Positions 36,701 through 51,000 of a stretch of 64,000 nt of DNA are shown piece by piece. How positions within the stretch are numbered: the stretch's first letter is position 1; each line of letters begins with the position of its first letter. The stretch is from Spodoptera frugiperda (taxonomy: Eukaryota; Arthropoda; Insecta; Lepidoptera; Noctuidae), in the NCBI RefSeq assembly GCF_023101765.2, contig NC_064225.1, positions 3,038,001 to 3,102,000 of the forward strand. Reading direction: 5' to 3'. The notes beneath the pieces were generated by a model. That model saw only the letters and a list, made by a program, of their open reading frames with translations, was not told the origin of the DNA and searched no databases. A program made the translations under genes and the position numbers.

Positions 36701-38991
36701 CCGGTATATGGCAAAAGGCTCACCACCTATTACATGTGACTTACATCATAAATAGTGAAATTTGGGTGTACATTGTACAATGGCATTACGTGCCATAATG
36801 TGCACCTCTGCCTACCCCTTCGCGGATGAAAGACCTGACGTTATATTAAAAAAATATATACAAAATACGAAACACGATCTTTACTTAAAAAAAATGATCA
36901 GGATCAAAATATAAACAAACTCTGTACATTATTTCAATGTAACCACGTTACCGCGTTCAGATATACAACATCTGCAAATATTAACTATGCATTGTTTTTT
37001 ACATACATAATATTATGTATATGTATGTGTTATATTGTGTATGCATGAACATCGCGTCTTAGAACACGTAGCGACTGATATATTTACTGTACCGCGATCT
37101 TGGCAAATATACGGAGATATGAAATATGATCTTTACGTGAAATGTGTTTGTTCTTTTTTTGGCATTTGTTTTTCGTTATAAAATAAACGGTTTGGGTTTT
37201 GGTGGTGGTTCTTTTTTTAGGAAGCTGGTGTTATTGGTAGTGTTGTGTGAATGGATAGATGTATGTACTTGTTATATAGGTATATAAGGGGCTTTAAAAG
37301 TATCTGTCACGGCTTCAATGGGAGGTAGTGTTGTGTTTGAAGATTACTATTGTAATAATAAATAAATTTTGTACCCTGTCTGTATACAAAATTTCATTAA
37401 AATTCGGTCAGTAGTTTCAACGTGGTTGACAGACAAACATCCAAAAAATTAAGTTTCACATTTATAATATTAGTGAGATATTGAGATTGTATTTTAACAA
37501 CACATTTGATATAGACCAAGCAATCACCATTTTGCAATAAACCTGGGATTTCACTAAACGACAATCATGACGTAAGTGTGACTGCTGAACAAGAATCTTG
37601 ATTTAGATTATAGGATCAGTATTCTTAAGATCGAGAATTAGTTGCAATTAATAATTTTTTGTGTCTGCCTATTGTTTATTGGCATACATATACATTAATT
37701 CGCGTTTTAGGAGGAGAACTTATTAAATAGTCCCTATAGCCTATTCCTAAAACGCACACAAAATATACTCTCATTTATTCTTCCATAACTTTAGGGGTTA
37801 AAAAACTCTATTTCAAGTTAATAAAACTCCTTTTACGATGTCCAATGCACAGCTACATAAATAAATAGACAGAGTAATGAAGAGTACAGCCTGCGACATA
37901 CTCCTGTTTGCACATCCATATCATATCTACTCTGTGGCGGTTGTCAGCAAACACAGCGACATGAAATATGATCTTAACGCGATGTCTTTGTGTGTGTGAG
38001 AGTGTTGTGTACTGTCATCTGAGTAAGGGAAGTTTTGTACGAATTAATATCAGAGACGGAGTAGGAGCTTAGGGTTATGGATGTCTGTTAGTTTTTTTAT
38101 GGTATAAGCCTGTAATCGAGCTGACGGATCAGCTGATGGTAAGCAATTGTAGCCGGCCATGGACACTTGAAACACCAGAGGCGTTGCAAGTGCGTTGCCG
38201 GGTCGTTGCCTTTTGGGTGTTAGGAATTTAAGGGTGGTTGGGGAATCGGGGATGGGAAGTATGGGGAGTGGGGTCATTGGGTCTCCTGTAACCTCACTTA
38301 CACAACGAAATAGAACGCAAGCGTTGTTTCACGTCGGATTTCTGTGAGACCGTGGTATCACTCCGGTCGAGCCGACCCATTCGTACCGAAGCATGGCTCT
38401 CCCACACTTAATGACTGAACGGACTGCACGGTTGGTGCGGTGGCTGGGCAACTGGCTGCCGCGCAACGGGTAGCGGGTTCGATTTCCGCACGAAGCAACT
38501 CTTTGTGTGATCCACAAATTGTTGTTTCGGGTCTGGGTGTCATGTGTATGTGAACTTGTATGTTTGTAAATGCACCCACGACACAGGAGAAAATCCTAGT
38601 GTGGGGCAACGTTTATTAAAAAGAAAAAAAATAATAATTTTGGTATGGTGTTGCAATCTGTGATTCGATTTTGTACTAAACATACCGTCATGCCAAATTA
38701 ATTATTATGTTTATCGGTTTACTCACGTAACGACTGTTCAGCTGCTATAGCTGCGTTGCGTGTTGTGGAATGTTGCTCATGAATATGAGCCTCTAGCATG
38801 GCTTGAAACTAATCCTAGCTTCTCGTCATATAGTTACGTGAGCTAAAACATGATTAATTTAGTATGTCTCACGCCAATTAATTTCTGAAAGTTTAGGTAA
38901 AAGTGCTCAAGTATAACAACGCGCAATTTTCTTTTAACACGTATTTTTCTGTTACTTTCTGAAACACATATTATAGAGGAGAGTCTACTGC

Positions 38992-39067
<76 letters not shown>

Positions 39068-42000
39068 GAGCTCAATTCCAAACTCCGTGATTTTATAAAA
39101 AAAATCAAACCGAAAAATACTCAATAATATTTTTTTCCAACCCAATCAAATGAGAGTTTGGAACATCAGTCGCACTTGCTACGATTCCACCCACGAGATT
39201 ACAATAAAATAATAATAAAAAACAAAATAGGAATCCTAGCAATCCTGTGTCAAAGCACACACTTTTTATTACCCACCCAACATCTACTCCATATTATATA
39301 CTACAAAGCACAATAATCCGACAAACGCCCGACATCTGTAGAGATCAAAGCCAATACATTCCATTTTATTCTGAATTACTATTTGAAGTATTCAAATAGG
39401 CAAATACGAATGAGAGACAATTATTTAAAGTACACTGGAATTGATACGGTACTGTTCTTCAGATAATCCCTTCTTTGAGTTCAATTACACGTTTCGATGT
39501 CAAGTCTGCGGGTTGTGGAGTATCGAGTGAGGGGAGGTTTCAGTTTGAGACTAGAATTTAGGTTTTTAATACTGCATGTATTTTGGTAAACGTGCATACA
39601 GTACTATGACGGTAAATTTCAAGTGTGGGAGAGCCATGCTTCGGCACGAATGGGCCGGCTCGACCGGAGTGATATCACGGCTTCACAGAAAACTGACGTT
39701 AAACAACGCTTGCGTTGTGTGAGTCAGGTTATCGAAGACCCAATTACCCCCCTTTCCAATCTTCCCAATCTCTAATTCCCCAATAACCCTTAAATTTCTA
39801 ACAACTACACTTTGGAAGCTATACTTTGGAACGAGCGCCTAGCTTCACTGACAGACAGACTGACGGACAATTCAATTTGACGTTTCAAAAGTGCCTTATT
39901 TAGGATTAATTGAAATAAATGCCTTTGACTTTGACTTTAACACCCAAAAGGCTGGCAACGCATTTGTAACGCCTCTGGTGTTTGATCTGAGTTACCATTT
40001 TGGTATTAGTCATAAAGGCTTGACATTAAAAATGTATTTAACGTTTATTGTGCTACGTAGTGCTACGAACTGCACGCTACGAAACATGAGTTACGTACTA
40101 CGCGCTACGAGCTACATGCTACGAGCTACGGCTGTATTGTGCCACAATTTAAGTGTAAAATTAGGGCTTAGAGATTCTGGGCTGAACATGTAAGCTTTAA
40201 AATACTGATGATGACTTAACAGTAAAAAAAGACCATACATCGAATTAGTAATAAAATAATATGAGTGAGTGTGAGAGTTAACATTCCATTCAGTACTTAC
40301 TCACAAAATCAGTTTGCAAAGCTTCTCTCAAGAAAGAAAGAAATCTTAAGTATTCTTCCCTACTTTGTGACTCAAATTCGTTAGAATTTTTACGACATAC
40401 CACAGGGCCATTTTAATCTAAATGGTCGCCAGAGGTGTAGGGAGTTTAAGGTTTTTGACAAAACGAATGTTTTATTGTATTCTGTATTGCTGAGGTTTTG
40501 TGTTCCACTAGGGGGCGATAAACATGACTGTAGTGATACTCTTCTGAGAAGTTTAGTGAGATTTGAGGTTGTAATCATTGATACTATATTATTTAAAACG
40601 TTATTCTCACACTAGTATTTTCTTCTAAGTCGTAATGCGGTTACAAACATACTAACTAGTTCACATGCACAACACCCAGGCCCGAAACAATAACTTGTGG
40701 ATCCTGCAAAGAGTTGCTCCGTGCGAGAACCGAACCCGCTTCGCGTTGCAGGGTCAACCGTGCAATCGATATTAAATCGATGGATAGTGTAGAGTGGACT
40801 GGTGGTTGTAACCATGAACGAGTTAATATTAATAAAAATAATTGCAGTGATTTTCTTATAGTTCGTTTGGTTTTAAAATTTTCTTCAATCATAGTTGTAG
40901 TAGGGAGGAGATACATGTCTAAAATATGCAATAGTTGCACCTAGGCTTTTATGCATTGCCTTGCAATCATATTTAAAACGTTTATAACACAACTAATGAG
41001 AAATATTTCACATTTAACTTACACTTCAGCCTCCCTTTCGTGAATCACGAAGTTACATTATTTTATTCAGGGACATAAAATAAATTGGGCGTATGATAAG
41101 CCAAAGGCCTAAGTCAACTGAAGGTAATGGAAAAAATATCGGATATATTTTTTCAGACATTGTACAGGTAGGCTCTTGGAACTTAGGGGTCCTTGTGTAC
41201 CATAAAGATGGTGATAACGTATCGATTTGAGTACCTTATATACTGTTATTTCATACGGTAAACGCAATACGCGTGTTCTCAGCTAGAAAGACGCGTGAAA
41301 GAGTTTTATATGTGGGGGAGTCATGCTTCGGCATGAGTGGGCCAATTTTACCGGAGTGATTCCACGGCCTCACTAGAAACAGCCGACGTGAAACAACACT
41401 TGTTTTACATTTCGTCACACGACGAAATTGGTCAGGTTCATGGAAACCCAATTACCCCCTTACCAATATCCCCAACAAACCTCAAATTTGTAAATGATAA
41501 ATGATATTAATTTTTGCAAATAGGTCACAATGTAACTCTTTTATACGTCAAAAGTCGTAATCCAAAAAGGCCGGTATCGCACTTGTAACTGGTCTAGTGA
41601 TTCGGGTATCTATGGGTTGCGGCCATTGCCATCAGGTGGTCCATCTACTCGTTTGCAACGCACTTGTAATACCTCTAGAGTTTCGGGTGTCCATGGATGG
41701 CGACTATAACCATCAGGTGGTCCGTCTACTCGTTTACCGGCTTATACCATAAAAAACTAGGCTAAACTTATTGTGCGGCTATAGATTTTTTTAACGCTCT
41801 TTTTCATGCGACACCCGTGTAGAAAGCATTTTATACAATATGTAATATCAAACCAAAAAGCAGAAACTATTAGTATCTGCTATGAAAAGAAAATATCGGT
41901 ACTTTAAAATATGTACTGCCATTTTATTTTCAATACTACATTGTCCCGAATACGTCTCGGACTGTCCCGTCCTAAAGAGGCTTTACGGAGATAGCCCTGA

Positions 42001-45000
42001 ATCACTTTTTTACTGTCTTCTCAGTCATTTTTATGATTTGGTAGAATATTCAGGTAGACGTTGGATTTTTTCAAGCGTGTCCGAGTAAAGATATTAGGAT
42101 TTTTTTGCTTGAGTCTAAGTTATGTTATATGGATTTATGTATGTCTATTTTTGACGGCTTTGTTGGGCGAGTGGTCATAGGTGAATAGGTGATGTCGTGT
42201 CAGGGACTTAGGTATAATTCCTGAGTCGAATGAAGGGTGATTGGGAATTTATTGGTTTTAAAAAAATCGCAATATTTTTATGGAGTTCAATATTCGTATA
42301 GCAATTGGGTGTGGCAATAGGCTGACCCCCTATTACATGGGACTTATAACACAAATGGTGAAAAGTAGGGATTGTATAGCGGCATTACGTGCCGTAATGT
42401 AACTCTGCCTACCTCTTCGGGGATAAAAGACGTAATGTTGTATGTATGTATTAAAATAAATATGCGTTCAGTAGTTTTAGCGTGTTTGATGGACAGTAAA
42501 CATCTAAATATCGGAACAAACAAACTTTCATATTTTATGAAATTAGTGTGTAATATTTGAGTACATTGCCTTAAGAAATTATGAAGAAAGGCGATGTTAA
42601 GTTAGGTATGTCTTTTAATTTTTCGGATGGTTTCACAGAGGTTAAGATCTAACCAATTTTAACCAATCTGAGCAAAGGTTATAGTATATAATTCAATTAT
42701 ACTGTTTAGTTAGTATCGCCGACTTTGATTTTAAGCGTTTGGCTCAGTTTAGCTTTTAAATTATGCTCTTTAAAGTATCTAGAAACAAATTTGAAAGTTA
42801 AAATTATCAATTACAAGTTTTCTACGTAAATTTTGTATCGTTTAAAACTATGTAAAGTTTGTGATAATATATTCATGACATTTTTTTATAAAATGTCTCG
42901 TTTCTTTTGCCTTTTTGGGGCGATTAAATTGGTAAATGCCAATTTTTTCATCATTCATTCACGTCTGTGGACGTATACCTCACTGCCCGACTAAAACCAG
43001 ACCCGTGCGTACCGCGCGTCGCGTTCCACCCGCGCGCCTCAATGAACCATCAGATCACCACAGATTGGGCCCAGTAAGATTGATGCCGATCCGGAGCTGT
43101 GGACTGCCTAGCGGGTTACTGGAGCTCCGGCTCAAAAAGCAGAAGTAGGAACAGGGTGGTTTTTAGTCAGTAAGAGTCTGACACTCCCTCCCGCCTCGCT
43201 CAAAGAGAAACAAGTCATTGGATAATTTTCCCCCCTTAAAAAAAGGAACGGGGTGGTTTTTAGTAGAAAGAAAACTTCGCCTTGTATACTAGTTTTTTTC
43301 TTATCGATTCTTATAACAACTACCTCAATGCTCACACAGTCGATAGTACGACTCAACGCTCTCGCTTGTTAGCAATTGTCGTTTGAAACTGAGAGAGGAA
43401 TTCTACGACTCTAGAGTAGGGTTTCCAAATCTATATTAATAAATTCTAGACTTTTGATAAATTTTTGGGTCAATTTTAAAATAAGGTTTAAAAAAAAAAC
43501 ATGAATTGTTGAAATTTTTGACAGACGAAAATGAGTCGAGAAAAATTGGCTATCAAGCTCTCACCTGCGTTGATCAGTGTGTAGAGTTGGTTTTTGTTTA
43601 GTTTTTTATATAATTATGTAAAAATTCCGGACGGTGGCTGGGAAACTGCCTGCTGTGGAACATGTAGCGGGTTAGATTTCCGCACGGAGCAACACTTTAT
43701 GTGATCCACAAATTATTGTTCCGGGTCTAGGCGTCATGTGTATGTAAACTTCTATGTTTGTAAACGCACCCACGACATAGGAGAAAATTCTAATATAGGC
43801 GCAACGTGAAACAAAAAATAAATTCGAACTAAACCCTAAATAGCCGGAGATATCCGGAAAATTCCAAGCGTACAGGCAGCCATACTCTAGAGTTACATCG
43901 CTAGCATCGTATTCGTAACCTAATACTTTTACCGTAATCTGATTTCGGGTATTTATTTGAGAGCGAATAATTATGTTGTGAACGTAATCAGTTTCTTGTG
44001 TGAGATAACAATAGTGAATTAAGTTGTAGATTGGTGTCGTGGTAGGCCGGTTCTAAGATATTTGCTTCTCATGCATGAGGGTATGGGTTCTACTACTAAC
44101 GGTAAGTACCAATATGTACTAAACTTACTACACCCAAAAACTTGCATAATCGATGTACACACTAAATCTCAAAAATAAAAATCTTTGTCTTTGGCTTTCA
44201 CAACCTATAACAACCTTTAAGTGGCCACTGCTGACCATTACCACCCTCGCTTGCTTAATGCATGTTGACGATTTCAAACTTATAATTAGAAATTACATTC
44301 CCAGATTTCGGTAATTTCTCCACAAAAACACCTTATTTCTACGTATAAAATGAACGTAAAAAATACTTCACGCAATATTTGAAATCGATATATCTTCGAA
44401 AGTATACGTTTCTGTAATAAAATAAAAATACGTGTCTAATGTTTTAAAATAATCTAGAAGATATTAAAATAAAAATTAAATAAATTTCTCCGTCTCGGGT
44501 TTGACCCGAGACGGAGAGACCTCCCCACCTTGTTAAAATTAGTCATCGATGAACAATTTAAATAGACAAAGCACCCTATTCTTCTCGTATCTAACCAATA
44601 ACACCTTATTATATGTATAGTAAACTGATTAAGTATCTATTATACTCTAACTAATACAAATTGGAACAAATACATTACGCTATATCACGTGTTCAAATTG
44701 AGTTAGCCGGACATGTTTCTGCACGTGAATTTAATTGTACACTCAAGACCAGATTATCATGACCTCTCTTTGTACGGTCCTTCTACACGTTCAAAGCTCA
44801 ATTTATACTGGCATTGCATAGCTTGATGTGTGGACACGGTATACATATACAGCGTGCGACACACACGTGCATTTGACGTTTGTGTGTACGTAATAAGTTT
44901 TGTGCGGCATTTTGAAGGCTACATTCTGTATAATATATTATATGTTATTCTGTACTTATTATATAAAGGAGCTTCTAAATTAGTAATATCGTTTTTGCCA

Positions 45001-48000
45001 ATAGGTTGATTTGAAAGTCAGTGGGGGAACTTAGTACCTATACACTTTTCCTGGCTGACATGATCATATGGCTGCACTATTGACAACACATTGCTGTGAC
45101 TTTTTTTAAGGGGGTTCAGTCATTCAATGACTTTTTCTGCCTTACGCGAGGTGAGAGAGACTGTCAGACTCTTAGCGACTAAAAGTCGCCCCGTTTCCAC
45201 TCTTGCCCTTCGAGTCGGAGCCCCATTCAACCCACTAGGTAGTCCACAGCTCTGGATTTGGCATCAGCCCAACTGGGCCTCATCTGTGGTGGTCTGATGG
45301 ATCTTAGAGTTATTTCACGGTATTCCGGTCGAATCGGCCCATTCGTCCCGAAACATGGCTCTCCCACACTTAAAAGTCTCCCACTCTTATAATTTCAATA
45401 ACACTGCAAAAGAAACAAAAGGAAACGAAACAAAAGAAACCGGGTCAATGTATAACGAGTCAAATATTTGTCCAATAAGAAACCACTGCCAAAATACTCC
45501 GTTTATTGCAACAATACTCAAATTATGAATAACAGTTTTGCAATGCGGACAATGCAATTACAAAAATATCATACAATTGGCTTTGCTAGAAGAAATTGGA
45601 TTGTCGAAAATACTTTTATTGTTTTGTTTTGAAAATACTTTTATTTGATTGTAGGAACTAGTAAAATACGGTCAATTTAAGAGATACTTTTATTTTAGGT
45701 TATCATTTTCTTTAAAGTAATCTTATTTATTAATGTTCGTTAATTTGGTTAAAACTCGAGAATGGCTGGATTGATTTGGCAAATTTTTGTCTTGTCTTAT
45801 ATATGAAAATGAATTCCTGTTTGTTAAGACTCCAAAACGGCTGAACCGATATGGCAAATTTTGTCAAGTAGAAAAGTTAAGTTCAAGGAAGGTTTAAAAG
45901 GTGATTAATTTATTATATCGAGTGGGTATGAAGTTTGCCGTGTCAGCTAGTTTTTTATAAATATTTTATTCCAATCAATTCATGCAACAGAGCTAAAATA
46001 AAGCATACTTTTATTTAGTTTCATGGCTTTAGAGTACCATATACTCGTACTATGACTGAGGTTGCTTATAGCCAGGCGTGGCCATCTTTGACCGCATCAT
46101 TGCTTACTACCATCCAAGAAGGTGGTCAAACACTGACTCATAACATATATAAATAAAAATCTTCTCTGACCTTGTTAAATTAGTAATAGCAAAACTAAAT
46201 TAAGAAAACGACTTGCGTATATTTTTCAAATACGTATTACAACGACTCACGTCACGATTATATCAGAATCAATACTCCGTATAATTATTTTGATCACGTA
46301 AAAGTTTTATACTTTGCAAAAAAAAACTTAAATCGAAAACTTTAAATATAGCCTAAGAAAAAACACAATGAACACCAATTTTGTACATACGACTACTGAA
46401 AAAAAAACCATAATAATGTAACGATACGCCTACGTTTTTCTTACGAAATCGACATGAAACGAAAACGTTACGAAATTTCTTTTCTTCAATCCAAAAAAGT
46501 GGTATTATAAATCTTTTATTATTAAAAAATATATTCTCAAGCAAAACTGGGGGATATTTTATATTCGCATCGTGGTATATCTATAAAAGCTGATTACAAT
46601 TCATACGCCTACCGCCAAGGTTACAACGTGGATCACATATTTAATAAAAGTGGCTTAGGACTGATTTTTCCAGGATTTTATATCGATAATGCCTAGGTTT
46701 AGACCATACGCTTGAGTACAGTATTGGCAGTTCATTTGTTTTTATGTTTATAGTTGATCCTTTGTATGTAAGACTTTTTTTAAAGGGTTTCTTCCGCCTT
46801 GGGTAGTGTTAGACTCTTACTGACTAAAAACAACCCCGTTCCTACTCCTGCTTTTCGAGCCAGAGCCCCGGTAACCCGCTAGGTATTACGCAGCTCTGGA
46901 TATATAAGGCTTAGGCCCGATTATCTGTTATATGTCACTAAAGTGTGAATTAGGCCTAAAATTTTTGTGTGATGACTTTATAGATAGATGTACGTGATAT
47001 TACACAGACGAAATATTTTTAGACAGTATTGAGAAGTGGATTTTAGGAACACAGTAAATCGACATGAAACAACGCTTGCGTTATATTTCGTTATGTGAGT
47101 GTGGTAAGCGGAAGTCCAATTACCCCCTTCTCAAGCTTCTCAATCCTCTATTCTAAAGCAACCCTTAAATTCCTAACCCCCAAAAGACAGACAACGAATT
47201 AGTATCGCTTCTTGTGTTTTGGGTGTACATGGACGGCAGCAATTGCTAACCATTAGGTGATTCGTCTGCTCGTTTATCGGATTATACCGTACAAAAAAAC
47301 TTAGGACCATTCGACCAGTCATACAAATATTAAAATGTATCTAAATTAATTTTGTAATACACAATTACACCTAAAATTAAATAATTTACAGCAGATACCC
47401 GTTAACCTTCACCACATGAACGGGCATTTAATATTAGAAGCAATTGCTACAGCATTATCCTCCTATTTGCAATCAGTATAAAAGCTACATTTGTGTGCAG
47501 ATATATTTTTAGAAATTTTTGCCCCGTTTAAACAGTAAATGTGATATTTATTTGTTTAGGACGAAAGTTGAATAGTAATGCGTGGATTGCTTTAAGTAGA
47601 ACGCTGATGTTTACATTTTTTCTTTCTTTGTTTTGTTTTTGGGATAAATCTATTTATGCGTAGTGTGCTCCGAAAAATGTTGTTCGAAGAGTGTTTTAAT
47701 TTTTGCCAACTTGGTTACATAAGCTTTTTGTTGACAAGTTAATTAAGCCTAGTTTTTGTTTAAGTGTCTCTGCAGTTGTCTGAATTATACTGGAGATGAG
47801 TGATTTGTGCGCGTGTCACGTCCAAGGTGTTATAATAAAGGCTTAAAAGAAATGTGGAAATTTTGAACGAATACATTAATTATTTCAACGCTTACCAGTC
47901 ATTTTAGGGTGCTTTTGCGGCAACGCATCTTCATAGCACATCTTATTTACATAGCTTAGTACCAGTGGAAACGGTCGCATAGTTTCAGTGTAAAAAGCAG

Positions 48001-51000
48001 CATTTAACACATCTGTGGTAGAAAAGAACCTTTATTTGTGTCGAAATCGGTCCATAAAAATCACCACACAGTGTACTTTTTGATTTAGATAATTAAACAG
48101 AGACTAGCAACCATGACCGAATCGATTAATTTTTCTGTGAGTCTGTCGTATCACTCAGTTTTAGCTGACTTCCACTCGTGCCGAAGTATCACACTCTAAA
48201 ACCAAAACTAAAAAATCTACCACATGCTCCTATTAGCTATTAGGTAAACAGCTTAACTGGGTAGTAAGGCTATCATTTTTACTTAAGGACTAACCTTAAT
48301 ATCAGCCACCCGTTGCTTGAGGTCCCTAAACTAATAAAGGACATTTGGGGGACTTAATAGATATTTAGGATGAGAATAGAATCATAAATATTTAGGTTAG
48401 TATGTACTAGAAGGTGACCTAACGGGTTTTAGTGGGAACTAGTAGTTTGGTAAGGCTTTGCTCGTGTGTTTTGTTACTTGAATTATCAAGTCGTACTAGT
48501 ATGGATTCATATTTACATCATGCCTCCCTGGTGGATAAAGGTAAGCGTCTACAGCCCCGCATCGTACGCATCGCACGCATCGTACGATATCATCTGTACG
48601 CATCGCATGTAGGCATTGCCGATGATGCGGTGCGTACGATGTGGAACGGTGAACGCAGTTTTATGAGTTTCTGCGGACGCAGTTTATGCGGGCCTGTGAA
48701 CGCGTACCTTAAGGCAGAAGTCTGATGCGTCGCCTGTTGGCCAGTTTTGCAAAAGTAATTGTATTTTATTTCTCAGTATAGACTGAGGTGTTGCTACACA
48801 ACATTTTCCGTCAGTTCTGTTATAAGCGTCATCTAATACATCTTGAACACTGAACCGTTGGACGCGAATCCCTTGTTTTTTATTGGTGAGCATTTATTAA
48901 ATATGAAAAATCCTTTATAATATTTTGTCTGCCTCGTATTCAAGTTCATCTATTCAGCAGTTAAACATGAATTCATTCAATCTGAAAAACTAATTTGAGT
49001 GCAATAGCAACGATCAAAATTAATAAAGTCGAAATCAAAGTCAAAATGATGTATTTCAAATAGACCGAGCAGGCACTTTTTAAACGTCAAAACAAATATG
49101 ATATTATTGAAAAATGTCTGCCTGTTGGTCAGTCTCTCCGTGAAGCTATTTATATCATTACCCACAAACATTTCCTAGCAGTATACCGAAACCTAGTTGG
49201 AGCTAGTTTCATTCGGTTTTACAAGACAGGGCAAGTGGCACTCGTTCTTTTAAAACACCCTTTATTGCACTGTAGTGGAAACTTAATAACGCGCTACTGG
49301 CGACGCTCGCAATAAAATTATATTGTTTAAAATGGAAATATTAAAATGTCGGGCTTTTTGACTGGCTTGTTAGTGTAACTTGGTGATACGGTCGAGCTGT
49401 TACGATTCATTATTATGTTATCGGTTTACTGACGTAACTGTTTGACGAAGAAATCGGTGAAGGTCAAGTCATGTTAGAGGCTCATATTCATGAGCAGCAC
49501 GATACATACACCAGAATATTACTTTTGAAATGTTTGTGTATCTGTTTGTTTGTTCTGGCTAATCTCTAAAATGGCTAAGCCGATTTTGATGGGACTTTTA
49601 TTGGCAGGTAGCTGATGTAGAAAGAAGTAATTTAGGGTACTTTTATTAACCATAAAATCCGTAATTCATGCGACTGATGCTGCGGGAATCACTTATCTCT
49701 TCACTACATAGTATAAAACAAAGTCGCTTTTACTGCCGCTATTTTCCTTTGTAAGCCTTAATCTTCAAAACTACGCAACGGATTTTGATGCGGTTTTTTT
49801 AATACATAGAGTGATTAAAAAGGAAGGTTTATATGTATAACACATGCATAATATATCACCATTGCACCCATGCGAAGCTGGGGCGTGTCGCTACTAAGAT
49901 ATAATATACTAATCAAAATTTTTTGTTTCAGTACCAAAGGTAGAGATAGTGGACGAACGCGGTCGGCCTCTGCAAGACAAGTTTTACAAAGAGGGCTCTA
50001 TCATAGAGCTTCGCTGTGTGGTCAGCGAAGTGCCTCAGCCGACGCGTCAGGTCAACTGGAAGCATGGCTCAAGGTTGCTCAACTATGATACTAAAAGGGG
50101 AGGCGTGAGGTAAGCCTGGCCTTTATGTTTTTGATCTATTTTTAGTGACTCTATGGCGATACTGTGTTGTGGTTTTGTTGATGTGACTCTATGAAATCTA
50201 TTATATTAAAATTAAGTCGGGTTTTCCTTCCTGACGCTATAACTCCAGAACGCATGAACCGATTTCTAGGGTTTTGCATTCGTCGGAAGGGTCTCGGGCT
50301 CCGTGAGGTTTATAGCAAAGAAATTTCAGGAAGTGTTATTCTAAAATATATTACTTTGTAATAATTACTTTGTATTAATAATTACTTTGTAATAAATTAA
50401 TATTTTTCTAGAAAACTGCATGTATATTGATTGCGTTTTAGTGGCTGTACAGTGTGTCTTTGTTCTGGTTTTTCTCGGAAATGGTGATCGGCTTTATATC
50501 TATTTGGTTTTCTGCAATCTACTCAAAATCTACATCGAGTGAGGGTGAAAGAGTACACAAAACCTATCTTTATAGGAAAGTAAAGGTTGAATCTATAAGC
50601 ATTGTTATCTATTATTCTGTATTTTACACGTGACTGAGAACTACTAAAATTGACATTCCCTAATCTCCCTACATCCATTCCAAGAATTGAATCAGAAGAT
50701 CCTCCTTACCTAACATTCTTACTCACCACTCAAATCTACAATCCTAAATTAATTTTCCTCCACCAAAATATCGTTCGTGGAAGCAGCCATAATGCTCTAA
50801 AACTTACCGAAATACAATAAGCTACAACATCTATGCGCGGAATTTCACTAGAATTAAACCGTCTATACAGAATCTTCGCTCAAAAGGATCCGCAAGGCAG
50901 AAATGAATATTTTACGTGATTATCGCAACGGAACTAGTTTTGAGTGGTTTGGAAAAGGAATGTTTTGGTTTGAAGTGCGTAGTAAATTGAAGGATTGAGC

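Noticed and set aside
38843..39145. 100-codon minus-strand frame with a Cys-Val run
   Set aside because: Produced by the (AC)n microsatellite.
44030..44320. Single intact SINE-G
   Set aside because: The two halves are in opposite orientation; reported as separate or rearranged fragments instead.
49870..50088. 72-codon frame over exon 4
   Set aside because: Different frame from the Ig2 coding frame; a shadow of the dpr exon.
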